A stretch of DNA of 64,000 nt. It comes from Rhodeus uyekii (taxonomy: Eukaryota > Chordata > Actinopteri > Cypriniformes > Acheilognathidae). The notes under the pieces are model-generated. The model was given only the letters and a program-made list of their open reading frames with translations, had not been told where the DNA came from and did not search any database. Positions within the stretch are counted from its first letter, which is position 1. Each line of letters starts with the position of its first letter. Location: positions 512,501 through 576,500 of the forward strand of contig JAWRVZ010000284.1 of assembly GCA_037043235.1 (NCBI GenBank). The letters are read 5' to 3'. This document shows, in pieces, positions 24,262 to 38,226 of this stretch. The position numbers and the translations under genes are program-made.

Positions 24262-26025
24262 GTTAAAGGTTTCTCTCTCTTCTGTCCATCAAGGCTGTAT
24301 TTATTTGATCAATACAGTAAATTATTGAAAAATTATATAATATTATATCAGTGTAAAACAGCTGTTTTCTATGTGAATATATAGTAAAGTGACATTTATT
24401 CCTGTGATTAAAGCTGAATTTATTAGATGATAAATACAGTAAAACAGTGTAATATTATATCAGTGTAAAACAGCTGTTTTCTATGTGAATATATAGTAAA
24501 GTGTCATTTATTCCTGTGATTAAAGCTGAATTTATTAGATGATAAATACAGTAAAACAGTGTAATATTATATCAGTGTAAAACAGCTGTTTTCTATGTGA
24601 ATATATAGTAAAGTGACATTTATTCCTGTGATTAAAGCTGAATTTATTAGATGATAAATACAGTAAAACAGTGTAATATTATATCAGTGTAAAACAGCTG
24701 TTTTCTATGTGAATATATAGTAAAGTGTCATTTATTCCTGTGATTAAAGCTGAATTTATTAGATGATAAATACAGTAAAACAGTGTAATATTATATCAGT
24801 GTAAAACAGCTGTTTTCTATGTGAATATATAGTAAAGTGTCATTTATTCCTGTGATTAAAGCCGAATTTATTAGATGATTAATACAGTAAAACAGTGTAA
24901 TATTATATCAGTGTAAAACAGCTGTTTTCTATGTGAATATATAGTAAAGTGTCATTTATTCCTGTGATTAAAGCTGAATTTATTAGAAGATAAATACAGT
25001 AAAACAGTGTAATATTATATCAGTGTAAAACAGCTGTTTTCTATGTGAATATATAGTAAAGTGTCATTTATTCCTGTGATTAAAGCTGAATTTATTAGAA
25101 GATAAATACAGTAAAACAGTGTAATATTATATCAGTGTAAAACAGCTGTTTTCTATGTGAATATATATAGTAAAGTGTCATTTATTCCTGTGATTAAAGC
25201 TGAATTTATTAGATGATAAATACAGTAAAACAGTGTAATATTATATCAGTGTAAAACAGCTGTTTTCTATGTGAATATATAGTAAAGTGTCATTTATTCC
25301 TGTGATTAAAGCTGAATTTATTAGATGATAAATACAGTAAAACAGTGTAATATTATATCAGTGTAAACAGCTGTTTTCTATGTGAATATATAGTAAAGTG
25401 TCATTTATTCCTGTGATTAAAGCTGAATTTATTAGATGATAAATACAGTAAAACAGTGTAATATTATATCAGTGTAAAACAGCTGTTTTCTATGTGAATA
25501 TATAGTAAAGTGTCATTTATTCCTGTGATTAAAGCTGAATTTATTAGATGATAAATACAGTAAAACAGTGTAATATTATATCAGTGTAAAACAGCTGTTT
25601 TCTATGTGAATATATAGTAAAGTGTCATTTATTCCTGTGATTAAAGCTGAATTTATTAGAAGATAAATACAGTAAAACAGTGTAATATTATATCAGTGTA
25701 AAACAGCTGTTTTCTATGTGAATATATAGTAAAGTGTCATTTATTCCTGTGATTAAAGCTGAATTTATTAGATGATAAATACAGTAAAACAGTGTAATAT
25801 TATATCAGTGTAAAACAGCTGTTTTCTATGTGAATATATAGTAAAGTGTCATTTATTCCTGTGATTAAAGTTGTATTTTCAGCATCATTACTCCAGTCTT
25901 CAGTGTCTCATGATCTTCACAAATCATTCTCATATGATGATTTGAAGCTCAACAAACATTTATGATGATTATCAGTGTTGAAAACAGTTGCATTGCTTCA
26001 TAATTCGTGGAAACTTTCTTTCAGG
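24262..26025 (-). repeat. 112-bp minisatellite, array 3, with transposon flanks
   Basis: About 14 units in inverted orientation (TTATTCCTGTGATTAAAGCT). The left side retains ATCAAGGCTGTATTTATTTG and the right side ATTTTCAGCATCATTACTCC and CAGTCTTCAGTGTCTCATGA, which are the two outer parts of the source element. Most units differ by only one or two bases; one has an extra TA near 25165. Confidence 0.96.
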
Positions 26026-26406
26026 ATTATTTGATGAAAGTTCAAACACAAAAAAAAAGTTAATGTAGTTAAGTTGCAATGACTTGGTGATTGTACTAAA
26101 TGTATGGCTTTTTTTGTTCACAGTGAAAGAACAGTTTTTTTAAATAGAATCTTTTGTGACATTATAAATGTCTTTACTGTTACTTTTGATGATTTTAATG
26201 CTGATTAAATGTATTAGTTCCCTTAAATATCACTGACTGATTATAAATATATTTATTTATATAAATACTGCTTTTCTAAGTAAATTGTATCTCGTTTCAG
26301 CTAAGGATATTTAGATCTAAAATCTCGATTGTATTGAACAATTATTGTGGAGTATAAATATACTTCATTGTTCCTCATGCGTCTGTCTGTCTGTCTCTCT
26401 GTTCAG
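26026..26406. other. kctd15: kctd15 intron 3, distal end and acceptor
   Basis: AT-rich sequence ending in (GTCT)n, CTCTCTGTTCAG. The tetranucleotide run at 26381-26396 forms the pyrimidine tract of the exon acceptor. Confidence 0.8.
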
Positions 26407-26712
26407 GACTTTAATCTCCTGTACGAGGAGGCGCGTTATTACCAGCTGACGCCCATGATCAAGGAGCTGGAGCGGTGGAAGCAGGAGCGGGAGCAGCGGC
26501 GTCTGGCGCAGCCCTGCGACTGCCTGGTCGTCCGCGTGACCCCTGACCTCGGCGAGCGCATCGCCCTCAGCGGGGAGAAGGTTCTCATCGAGGAGATCTT
26601 CCCCGAGACCGGCGACGTCATGTGCAACTCGGTCAACGCTGGCTGGAACCAGGACCCGACCCACGTCATCCGCTTCCCCCTGAACGGCTACTGCAGACTG
26701 AACTCAGTGCAG
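26407..26712 (+). CDS. kctd15: KCTD15, coding exon 3 of 4 (residues 104-205)
   Basis: Encodes 102 residues from DFNLLYEEARYYQLTPMIKE to PLNGYCRLNSVQ. It includes the end of the BTB region and most of the C-terminal domain (CDCLVVRVTPDLGERIALSG, GDVMCNSVNAGWNQDPTHVI), matching KCTD15 almost residue for residue. Phase 0 at both ends; acceptor GTTCAG, donor CAG|GTAATG at 26712/26713. It is strikingly GC-rich compared with the surrounding intron. Confidence 0.97.
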
Positions 26713-26861
26713 GTAATGCGATTTCCTGCTTTACTGGCGCTGCTCTAATCTGCTTCAGACATCATTCAGCTCTTTATTCCTGCATGTGTAGCGTCATGTT
26801 ATCATCTGCTCAATTGAGGCGTTTTTACGCAATGTGGGCGGGAAACCAGAAATGAATAACA

Positions 26862-26990
26862 AGCGTGGCGTTTGCAACATCAAGGTCATGGGTTCGATTC
26901 CCAGGGAAAGTAAGAACCGATTAGAATGTCAATGTGTTTCTTGAATGCGATGATAAAAGCAGCTGATAAATGCATTAGTGTAGATGTAAA
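26862..26990 (+). repeat. tRNA-derived SINE, copy 3
   Basis: Starts within the tRNA-like head (GCGTTTGCAACATCAAGGTC), has the B box GGTTCGATTCC, and carries the 13-nt-deleted tail. Confidence 0.87.
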
Positions 26991-28448
26991 TATGACGGGA
27001 TGTGTTGCTGACACCAGTGCTCTGATCCAAACCCGAGTGAGCTTCAGCATCACAGGTTCAGTCCTGACGTGAAGACGCATCCAGAAATGTCTCATTTAAC
27101 CAAAATCCTGCAATGCATCGCATGTCCATGAGGCCAAAATGACTATAATGCTCTATGTCAGCAATGCTTTGCCCAATTGACAGCAAACTGTGTCATGTGT
27201 CATCGTCTCCTCACTCAGTCTGGTTTGTGGCCTATTGGTCGAAAATGATAAAGCGTTAAATCGAGTGACTGTTACTAATGACTGTATTGATGATTTTTCA
27301 GCCATTTAGACTGAAGGCATGTTTAAATGTTGGTCTGATGCTGGCATGACTTTTAATGCCTTCCTTCTGCTTATGCCCCTTAATTGCAGCTATATTTATT
27401 ATTTTTATTTTTATTAATAATTTTTGAAGCTTTTATCTTTTTTTATGGAATAATCACAATTTTACTTCCATGTTTTTGCGCAGCACTTTGTTTGACAAAA
27501 AAACAAACTTTTCATTTCATATGATTGATTAAAAGATAAACTTAGTTAATGTCCAGAACAATTAAAATACTCAACACACAAAAAAAACATGTTCTAGAAA
27601 CGTCATAAAAAAATTTGAATTGCTATTCATTAAAAAACATTTTTGATCATTAAAACCATTAAAATGAAGTAAATAAAATAAATAAAACTGAATTTGAGAA
27701 AGAAAAAAAAAAATTCATAGGAAGGCTATTTTTCTAATACTTTTAATAAATTATTGTTAAATTGTATAAGTTTCATGATTTCAATCAATTAGACATACTG
27801 TCTAATTACAAAAACTTAATTCAACCATTAAAATGAACTCAAATAAATGGAATTTGGAAATTATATTGACATTTGTATCAGGATTCTTTGATCAATAGAA
27901 AGTTACGTAAAATATCAAATCTTTAATGTCTCTTTTGATCATTTTAATGCATTCCAGCTGAATCAAAGTGCTCATTTCCTTCTGATGTGTCTTGCATGCA
28001 CGGCTTTGGTTTTGTGCGAGAGAAATGATCTGAAACGATGTATGAATGAATGAATTTGTGCCGTTTACCGCTGCATTTGCTTTCCATCTTCCCTCTGTTA
28101 TAATGCTATCGCTTTATTTACAGCGGTTCCATAAGCGCCACATTCTGACAGAGTGAACTTACATTCATTACGCCGTTTTTATTCAGACCAAAGCTCATTT
28201 TAGTTGTAAATTTGAACCGTTAGATGAAAAAATAAGCTACAAATCTGGACATGTTATGCCTAAAAAAGGAGCATATATATAGAACTCATCTTTTTCATTA
28301 CAAAATAATTTAAAGGCTAGATAAATATATCCATTTTTTTGGTCCAAACTTTATTAATTAAACATTCTATTCGATAAAATGTATCCAATCAATATATTTA
28401 GTCTGTTTAAAATCCAGTTGTGGTTTTGAATGTTATTATTCTAATGTT
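26991..28448. other. kctd15: kctd15 intron 4, proximal part
   Basis: AT-rich from 27380 onward. No exon, RNA gene or named repeat seen. Intron 4 spans 26713-36455. Confidence 0.65.
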
Positions 28449-28566
28449 CCTGTGTCTCAAACAGTAGAGAGCGGCGCTTGCAACATCAAGGTCATGGGTT
28501 CGATTCCCAGGGAAAGCAAGAACTGATTAGAATGTCAATGTGTTTCTTGAATGCGATGATAAAAGC
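28449..28566 (+). repeat. tRNA-derived SINE, copy 4
   Basis: TCTCAAACAGTAGAGAGCGG head, B box GGTTCGATTCC, and body; the tail stops at GATGATAAAAGC. Confidence 0.88.
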
Positions 28567-29613
28567 AAAATGAATAATGTTTATGCTAATTTTATTTGTT
28601 GATTATGATGATAATAATAATCATTTTGCCAGCTATAATTATCACATCATCTCTATGAAATATGTTAATGCGAGCGAGGCTCACCCTGCGTCTGAACTGA
28701 CCCGCGACGCGCTCGACTCGACGGCGCCCCCTCAGGGTCGAGCGAAGCACCGAACAAAACGCCTTTTCATGTGCAGCCACAATTCCTCACTCCCTCAAAA
28801 ACAAAAAGCAACAGCGAGAAGAAAAGAGAGGCTAGAAAATGAAATGCATAATTTACACGTCTCTCCTTTTTAAGACACAGCTCTTCCCTTTTAAAAAAGA
28901 CTGGAACGTAACGGCGCCCAGAGCGGTTGAAACACACGTATTGCATTTTTTAATACCGTACTTACACTTTCTCAAACAGCCTCAACCCCTTTATGCTTCT
29001 TTTATAGATTTCTAAATGGCTTGCAATATAATTAATTGGCTGCATCAACTAACACAACAATTTCTCTCGTCTCCAGTCAGAGCGTGTCCTTCCGTCTGCT
29101 GAGGCGAAGGCTCTTTGTTTGCTCGCTCAAGCGCTGTTTCTTTTCCAAAACGAGTCGATTCTCTGAACTGACGAAGCTGCTTTCTCTGCGTCTGCTAACT
29201 TTAAGCATGCGTCTCTTTTCCTCTGAGCTGCTCACGAGAGAGAGAGACTCCACAACGCTCTAATATCCAGAATCATGAATCAAATCGGACGCTTCACTGC
29301 CACGCGATTGTTCTCAGAACGTTTTGCTAAGGTTCCCATTAAAACGTTAGTTTTTTTCCATGGCTATGCAAATCTTAAAGGAACAGTTCCTTTTTGCAAA
29401 CATTATGAGATTGTTCACAGAAACATTCCTTAAAAAAGTATCAATCTGTAGATTTTTGTCAACGTTTGAAGAACATGATTAAAGAACGTTCTTGTAACGT
29501 TAGTTCATAACTTTGACAGAGCTGAAGTTCTGATCTTGAGTAATTGCATAATTGTTCTGATCGTTTTAGCGATGAAGGATGTCCTGCTGCTGAAATGAGA
29601 CAGTAATGCTTTT
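28567..29613. other. kctd15: kctd15 intron 4, no gene seen
   Basis: A CpG-rich patch lies at about 28664-28745 (GACCCGCGACGCGCTCGACT). The rest is non-repetitive with no recognised exon. Confidence 0.5.
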
Positions 29614-29757
29614 TTATTCATTCGTTTATCAGACGCTTTTATCATCGCATTCAAGAAACACATTGATATTCTATTCAGTTCTTGCTTTCACTGGGAATCG
29701 AACCCATGATCTTGATGTTGCAAGCAACGCTCTATACTGTTAGACACACAGGAAAGC
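29614..29757 (-). repeat. tRNA-derived SINE, copy 5
   Basis: Minus-strand copy with B box GGTTCGATTCC, a CTTGCTTTCACTGGGAATCG variant on the plus strand, and the 13-nt-deleted tail. Confidence 0.87.
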
Positions 29758-29916
29758 TATATTGGATTATAACGACTACATAAATATGATTTTGTACCAT
29801 AAAACTCCTAAAAATACAAAATATTAAATGAACAATATTATCAGACTAAAATATATTATATTCACTTTCAAAAATGATGAAATGAAGAATAAGATTTGAA
29901 TATAAAACTGAACAAC

Positions 29917-30753
29917 TCTCACTCACTCTCTTTCTCTCTATATCTCTCTCTATCTCACTCTCTCTGTCTGTCTCTCTCTCACTCTCACTCACTCTCTTAC
30001 TCTCTCACTCTCTATATATATCTCTCTCTATCTCACTCTCACTCACTCTCTCTCTCTATATATATCTCTCTCTATCTCACTCTGTCTGTCTGTCTCTCTT
30101 TCTCTCTCTATATATATCTCTCTATCTCACTCTCTCTGTCTGTCTCTCTCTCACTCTCACTCACTCTCTTACTCTCTCACTCTCTATATATATCTCTCTC
30201 TATCTCACTCTCACTCACTCTCTCTCTCTATATATATCTCTCTCTATCTCACTCTGTCTGTCTGTCTCTCTTTCTCTCTCTCACTCTCTCTCTCTCTCAC
30301 TCACTCTTACTCTCTCTCTTACACGCTATCTCTTTCTCTCTCTCACTCTCTTTCTCTCTATATATCTCTCTATCTCACTCTCTCACTCTCACTCTCTCTC
30401 TCTTACACGCTATCTCTTTCTCTCTCTCACTCACTCTCTTTCTCTCTCTCTATCTCACCCTCTCTGTCTGTCTCTCACTCACTCTCACTCTCTCTTTCTC
30501 TCTCTCAATCTCACTCACTCTCTTACTCTCTCTCTCTTACACGCTATCTCTTTCTCTCTCTCACTCACTCTCTTTCTCTCTATATATATCTCTCTCTATC
30601 TCACTCTCTCTCTCTGTCTCTCACTCTCACTCTTTCTTTCTCTCACTCACTCTCTTACTCTCTCTCTCTCTTACACGCTATCTCTTTCTCTCACTCACTC
30701 TCTCTCACTATCTTACTATCTCACTATCTCTCACACTATCTCACTCTCACACA
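29917..30753. repeat. CT-rich simple repeat (CTCTCACT/TATCTC)
   Basis: About 840 bp of CTCTCACTCACTCT mixed with TATATATATCTCTC blocks. Larger segments recur (ACACGCTATCTCTTTCTCTC at least four times), showing duplication of composite units. The 304-codon open frame across it is an artefact of composition. Confidence 0.96.
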
Positions 30754-31850
30754 CACGAAAAATCATTTTCATCATTAGTATTTATGTCTTGTTCTCCTAA
30801 AGCAAAATAATATTGCATATGGTGCCAGTCTAAAAGAATGAAAATTTGATTTCTTAGTTCTAAGAAATATATATAGTCATATTCTTACAAAGGAGGAACT
30901 TAAAATCGTATTTTCTCCGCCTGACCCTTAAAAAGCGCTTTCAAATTACAACGGACTTCAGGTTAACGTGTGCCTTTTATCAGATTTTAAGTTGTTTGTT
31001 TTAAGCATAAATCTCATATTCATTTCTGTAAATTTTAAGCTTAAAATGAGGTCATGAAGTTTTAAAAAGTCTACTATTGAGCTTTTCAGGCAAAGGTGTG
31101 TTTTTTTTAAGGATGATTTTTTATGGTGTGTTTCTCCAGTTATTATTGTGATTATTTCATCCGTGACCTCATGACCTCCGGAGGTCGTTCCGGATTGAAC
31201 CGGTTTTCCCGTCGTCTCCTGTTTGGGTGGATGAAGGTGGAAAGGGAGTTTCCTCTTTTCTGAATTGATTTTGAACACGACGTTCCTGTCGGTTGACTCA
31301 TTATTGCATGAATAATCAACACCACCATGATCTGATCACTGGAATCATATGCAAACCCTTTTGACTTTGTCATTCGCATTATACGAATTTGCGAAATCGA
31401 CAATTTAATTTCACCAGTAAAAATGTTGATTCTTGATATCAGGAATTCAGTTTCAACTAGTAAAAAACATTGTATTTTCACAAGGTGAATCTCATCATAA
31501 GCTGCCGTTTAATTCAAAAATAAAAATAAAAATCTAAAATTACGTGGTTATTAGTAAAAATGCAAATTCCTGATATCAAGAATTCAGTGATCACTAGTTA
31601 AATGTTAATTCTTGATTTCTGGACATGCATTTCAACATGTTATTTCTGATACTATTGTGAGACTGATATATTTCTGACGTTTTTTCTGCTAGTAAAAGAC
31701 ATTCATGATATCAGACATTATCATTAACACTTGTGACAGTAAAATTATTGGTATCAAACATTGTATTTGTGACATGAAATTGGGAGAAATCAGTTCTTGA
31801 TCAACAATAGAATTTGAATGGAAGCCAATGGTGAGATTTAACTAGTAAAA
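30754..31850. other. kctd15: kctd15 intron 4, with degenerate GATATC repeat
   Basis: 30754-31370 shows nothing notable. About 31370-31850 is a degenerate tandem repeat in which ATTCTTGATATCAGGAATTC and AACTAGTAAAAA motifs alternate (31431, 31567, 31600, 31690). Several cores are self-complementary. Confidence 0.6.
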
Positions 31851-31852
31851 AT

Positions 31853-32250
31853 AGTGTGTGTGTGTGAATGCATCTGTGTGTGTGTGCGCGCGAGCATGTG
31901 TGAGTGTGTGTGTATGCATCTCTGTGTGTGTGTGTGTGTATATCTCTGTTTGTGTGTGAGTGAGTGGATTTCGCCTATGTTATATATGATCTGTGTGTGT
32001 GTGTGTGTGTGTCCGAGTGTGTATCTCTGTGAGTGAGTGTGTGTATCTCTGTTTGTGTGTGAGTGAGTATTTGTGTGTGTGAGAGTGTGTGTGTGTGTGT
32101 GTGTGTGTGTGAGTGTGTATCTCTGTGTGTGTGTGAATGAGTGTGAGAGTGTGTGTATGCATCTCTGTGTGTGAGTGAGTGTGTGTATCTCTGTTTGTGT
32201 GTGAGTATTTGTGTGTGTGTGAGAGTGAGTGAGTGTGTATATGTGTGTAT

Positions 32251-32297
<47 letters not shown>

Positions 32298-32310
32298 TGT
32301 GAGTGTGTAT

Positions 32311-32365
<55 letters not shown>

Positions 32366-32400
32366 TGTGTATCTCTGTGTGTGTGTGTGTGTGTGTGAAT
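31853..32400. repeat. TG-rich simple repeat
   Basis: About 550 bp of TG runs punctuated by GTATCTCTGTGTG and GAGTGAGTG. Two CC(T)ACNTTATATGTGATC-like segments (about 31974 and 32411) flank the main body, suggesting a duplication. Confidence 0.95.
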
Positions 32401-33246
32401 GAGTGGATTTTTACCTACATTATATGTGATCAAATGTCCCCACAAGGTTCATAAAACATGGATTATAATCACAATCTTTGAAATGTGGTTGAAGTTTAAA
32501 GATGAATTTACTGAGAAGCATTTAAGACCATCGAACATAAACTTGAAACGTGTTTTCTGTGTATTTTAACATATTTCTAATCACACGCTTGTAATGAAGT
32601 TGCAGTTTAAAATGTTGCACATATCAAATAACACTAAAGTTATAAAATCTTATAATAAGCAATTATCAGAATCAAGTAATTTACATTAGCTTTATAATGT
32701 TAGTGAACAGTGTATATTCTTTAAAGCAAGATAAAAGATTATTAAAACATAATGAGTAGAAATGTACTTTTAAAGTAAAACTGAAAGCGTTTCTTTCGAC
32801 ACTATTACACTCTGCACTTTTTAAAACTTAAGTGTGTTCTGAAACAGTTCTGAAAGTGTATTTTCTTTAAGTGCACTTAAGTGGCCTTTTATTTCATGAA
32901 TATTACTTCATTTGCAAGAATAGTTTTTTAATTATACTTGTAATGTCTGAAATGCACTGTGTTAAATGCACACTAGATCTATGGCGGATAGATGCAAAAG
33001 TTGAGTTGTTTTTGTACGGATAACTAGTCCAGTTTAGCTTCAGCTTTTAGAAACGGGCTCGTTTAGCTTGAGAAAGTGAGAGAAGGAGCGAATGAACCAG
33101 CTGAGACTGAAAAACCACGGCAGATGAATGACATGTCGGGATTTAAGAACAATCGAGAGATTGAGAGAGTCTGTGAGATTAGAGACATTGAGGGAGTGAG
33201 GGCAAACGGCACACGTGAACGCACTCAGAGAGGAAAAACATTTAGC

Positions 33247-33281
<35 letters not shown>

Positions 33282-33397
33282 ATAGTGTCCCAAAGCTGAA
33301 GCTGTCCGGCTCCATCCATATCTCAGAGTGATGGAGGACCTGGATCAACACGGACGCTGGCCGACTTTCATCAAACTGACAGATGTGCCACTGCAGA
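32401..33397. other. kctd15: kctd15 intron 4, no gene seen
   Basis: AT-rich to 33000, then mixed sequence with a CA run at 33249-33280. No exon recognised. Confidence 0.6.
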
Positions 33398-33895
<498 letters not shown>

Positions 33896-34216
33896 ATGAC
33901 CGTGACTGCAGAGGCGGGACGGCAGATGGCCGATCTCACACTGTCTCTCGTTCAGCGGGATGAGTGGAGCGCTGCTGTGTGATGGATGTTGAATCAGATA
34001 AAACCAGAGTTTACTGTAAACGGACCAGAAATGAACCGGATAATGTGTGTGTGTGTGTGTCTCACCTGTCCTCGTCTCGTCAGAATGTCAGAGAGACAAA
34101 CGTCTGTTCTCTGTTGTCTTTGCCAGGAGTCAGACACGCTTCCCTGCTGCACGCGTGACGCTCCTGTGAGAGATTCCTGTTTCCCGTGTGTCATTAATGT
34201 CATCATGAACCTGATG

Positions 34217-34269
<53 letters not shown>

Positions 34270-34640
34270 CGGCTGGTGTGAAACAGCAGGTTCTGGCCAT
34301 TAAAGAGTTCAGGACGCTTCCAAACTCCCGTAAATAACAGAGATTATTTGTAAAGGTCATTTGAGGTTCAGATGATATGAATGCAATCAGCAGTTCACTT
34401 CTGCGTGTTTATGCTGTTGATTAATGACTAATTTGCATTTTTTTCATGCTCATACTCGCTCTTATTGTAGTTTGAAGCACCTAAACAAAGTTTGTAAAAT
34501 AAAGCACCTTCAGACAGACAAAAGTACCGTTTTGTGAACGTGTTTTTGATTATTTTGGGGATTTTTTTATTTAATTTTTTACCTTTGCTCATACAGTCAG
34601 TTCAAACTCAATCCTGGTAAATTGTGAGTCAGCAGCTCTA
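33896..34640. other. kctd15: kctd15 intron 4, no gene seen
   Basis: Contains a (GT)n run at 34219-34268. No exon recognised. Confidence 0.6.
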
Positions 34641-34644
34641 ATAC

Positions 34645-36325
34645 ACTACCATCAAAATGTGTTTAAATGTTTATGAAAGAAATTGACACTTTTATTCATT
34701 AAGGATGCATTAAAATAATCTAAAGGGACATTTCTAAAGTTAAAAATAAATGCTGTTCTTCAAAGAATCCTGAAAAATATTTTTTCCTTAAAAATATGAA
34801 GCAGCACAACTGTTTTCAACACAGATAATAATCATAAATATCATCTAATAGATTCAGCTTTAATCACAGGAATAAATTACACTTTACTATATATTTACAT
34901 AGAAAACAGCTGTTTTACACTGATATAATATTCCACTATTTTACTATATTTATCATCTAATAAATTCAGCTTTAATCACAGGAATAAATGACACTTTACT
35001 ATATATTCACATAGAAAACAGCTGTTTTACACTGATATAATATTACACTGTTTTACTGTATTTATCATCTAATAAATTCAGCTTTAATCACAGGAATAAA
35101 TGACACTTTACTATATATTCACATAGAAAACAGCTGTTTTACACTGATATAATATTCCACTATTTTACTATATTTATCATCTAATAAATTCAGCTTTAAT
35201 CACAGGAATAAATGACACTTTACTATATATTCACATAGAAAACAGCTGTTTTACACTGATATAATATTACACTGTTTTACTGTATTTATCATCTAATAAA
35301 TTCAGTTTTAATCACAGGAATAAATGACACTTTACTATATATTCACATAGAAAACAGCTGTTTTACACTGATATAATATTCCACTGTTTTACTGTATTTA
35401 TCATCTAATAAATTCAGCTTTAATCACAGAAATAAATGACACTTTACTATATATTCACATAGAAAACAGCTGTTTTACACTGATATAATATTACACTGTT
35501 TTACTGTATTTATCATCTAATAAATTCAGCTTTAATCACAGGAATAAATGACACTTTACTATATATTCACATAGAAAACAGCTGTTTTACACTGATATAA
35601 TATTACACTGTTTTACTGTATTTATCATCTAATAAATTCAGCTTTAATCACAGAAATAAATGACACTTTACTATATATTCACATAGAAAACAGCTGTTTT
35701 ACACTGATATAATATTACACTGTTTTACTGTATTTATGACCTAATAAATTCAGCTTTAATCACAGGAATAAATGACACTTTACTATATATTCACATAGAA
35801 AACAGCTGTTTTACATTGATATAATATTACACTGTTTTACTGTATTTGTCATCTAATAAATTCAGCTTTAATCACAGGAATAAATGACACTTTACTATAT
35901 ATTCACATAGAAAACAGCTGTTTTACATTGATATAATATTACACTGTTTTACTGTATTTATCATCTAATAAATTCAGCTTTAATCACAGGAATAAATGAC
36001 ACTTTACTATATATTCACATAGAAAACAGCTGTTTACACTGATATAATATTACACTGTTTTACTGGATTTATCATCTAATAAATTCAGCTTTAATCACAG
36101 GAATAAATGACACTTTACTATATATTCACATAGAAAACAGCTGATTTACACTGATATAATATTACACTGTTTTACTGTATTTATCATCTAATAAAATCAG
36201 CTTTAATCACAGGAATAAATGACACTTTACTATATATTCACATAGAAAACAGCTGTTTTACACTGATATAATAATAATATTTAACAATTTTGACTGCATT
36301 CTTGATCTAATAAATGCAGAAGAGA
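34645..36325 (+). repeat. 112-bp minisatellite, array 4, with long 5' transposon flank
   Basis: About 12 units (34858-36270) in sense orientation relative to kctd15. The left flank is the longest of the six arrays and includes CATTAAGGATGCATTAAAAT, CTTCAAAGAATCCTGAAAAA and GAAGCAGCACAACTGTTTTC, all typical of the source interspersed repeat. Some units have CCACTATTTTACTATATT, defining a sub-variant. Confidence 0.95.
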
Positions 36326-36377
36326 CCCCAAACAATCCTGTTTTTATCTCGTATCTCATGTTATGTCATGTTTGCAT

Positions 36378-36380
<3 letters not shown>

Positions 36381-36452
<72 letters not shown>

Positions 36453-36455
36453 CAG
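36381..36455 (+). promoter_or_regulatory. kctd15: (CT)30 (GT)6 splice acceptor of kctd15 exon 5
   Basis: Sixty bases of pure CT (36381-36440), six GT repeats (36441-36452) and CAG (36453-36455) directly precede the last coding exon. A microsatellite therefore forms the entire pyrimidine tract. Confidence 0.92.
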
Positions 36456-36614
36456 GTGTTGGAGCGTCTCTTCCAGAAGGGCTTCAGCGTGGCTGCGTCC
36501 TGCGGCGGCGGCGTTGACTCGTCCCAGTTCAGCGAGTACGTGCTGTGCCGCGAGGACAGGCGGAGTCAGTCCATGAACACGCCTATCAGGATAAAGCAGG
36601 AGCCACTGGACTAG
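36456..36614 (+). CDS. kctd15: KCTD15, coding exon 4 of 4 (residues 206-257 and stop)
   Basis: Encodes VLERLFQKGFSVAASCGGGV through SSQFSEYVLCRED to the conserved end RIKQEPLD, then TAG at 36612-36614. IKQE (residues 251-254) fits a SUMO attachment consensus, and SUMOylation of Kctd15 near its C terminus has been reported. The CGGGVDSSQFSEYVL block is shared by KCTD1 and KCTD15. The variable QSMNTP just before the end is not informative. Four exons total 771 coding nt. Confidence 0.97.
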   Translation: MLERLFQKGFSVAASCGGGVDSSQFSEYVLCREDRRSQSMNTPIRIKQEPLD

Positions 36615-37711
36615 AGTCACACGCTCAGGCCCTCGGCCCCTCGACACACAGACTCGCAGCGTTTCTACGGGGAATGTAACACACACACACACACACACGC
36701 ACACAAACACACAAAACGCACTAAGAAAGCCCAAAGAACTTCAACAGGATCTGCGTCACTTCCTGTTCCGCCCAAACAACCAATCAGAGGACGTCCTCAT
36801 GCATATGGAATGCAGGCCACGCCCCTCTGCCGGCGCAGTGTGTCACGATTAAGGCGCAGTGCTTACAAATGATGGCACTGACGCCAACACGACTCCATCG
36901 TCAGGGGCCGGGGGTCGGTTTCTCGCTCCCCATGGATTGTTTTTCCATTTCCACCTTGTTGTTTAAAAAGTCTGACTTTTTCACTCCTTATAGCGCCATG
37001 TTGTATGCGGTTATCAGTGCTAGGATGGAGTTTGTGTTTATTTCTTTTGCTACATGAAGGATGATGGGAGTGGTGTTCTGAAGACTTTCCTGCCAGCGTT
37101 ACGGCCTCGGGCTGCGCGGCGAAAGCAGGCTGTGTTTGAAGACGTGGGCCTTTCTAACGCCTGCACTGAGAAATAGGTAGCGCTGATGGAGCGAGCCAGA
37201 ACATTAAGCATATCGTTAAACATTTGAAATTTTTATAAGCTTGAATCAAGAGTTCTGAAGAGTTGTGTGTGTCACGAACAAAATGTAAGGATCCTGAGGC
37301 GAGCACTGGAAGAGGATGAAGACGCGCGATTGTGTCTGGAGGAAATGCATTGCGTTGATGCGCTGAAACGCGGTGTGATAATAAGCATTATTCATTAGCG
37401 CTTTATCAGCTTCAGGTTTCTGACGGTTTGTTGAAGTTGTCCGACGCGAGCCGAGGACGGATGTGTGTTTCATCACGCGTGTTTTACACTGGACACGAGC
37501 CGCACAAAACTCAACTCTTCATTCCCTCTGTCTGAAAGAGGATTTGCAATTATAATCAATTGATTGGCATGTAACGAATTCTTTGACGGCAGCTTGTAAC
37601 GTGCGAAGAGTTTAAATGCAACTCATATATACAGTATATTTAATGAAATCTATAAAAATAAAATCATACCGTAAACATATATATATTATACACAGTAATT
37701 GTCTCTCCATC

Positions 37712-37712
37712 C

Positions 37713-37772
<60 letters not shown>
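37712..37772. repeat. (TCTA)n microsatellite
   Basis: About 15 TCTA units. Confidence 0.97.
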
Positions 37773-37776
<4 letters not shown>

Positions 37777-37784
37777 GTCTCTAT

Positions 37785-38181
37785 CCATCTATTTCTCTCT
37801 ATCTCACTCTCTGTCTCTCTCTCTCTCTTTGTCTCACTCTCTGTCTCTCTCTCTCTGTCTCTCTCTCTTTGTCTCTCTGTCTCTCTCTCTCTGCCTCTCT
37901 CTCTCTCTGTCTCTCTCTCTCTCTGTCTCTCTCTCTCTCTTTGTCTCACTCTCTGTCTCTCTCTCTCTGTCTCTCTCTCTTTGTCTCTCTGTCTCTCTCT
38001 CTCTGCCTCTCTCTCTCTCTGTCTCTCTCTCTCTCTGTCTCTCTCTCTCTCTGTCTCTCTCTGTCTCTCTCTCTCTCTTTGTCTCTCTCTCTGCCTCTCT
38101 CTCTCTCTGTCTCTCTCTCTTTGTCTCTGTCTCTCTCTCTCTCTCTGTCTCTCTCTCTCTCTCGGTCTCTCTCTGCCTCTC

Positions 38182-38226
<45 letters not shown>

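Noticed and set aside
29896..30810. 304-codon Ser/Leu-rich frame
   Set aside because: Simple-repeat translation within kctd15 intron 4.
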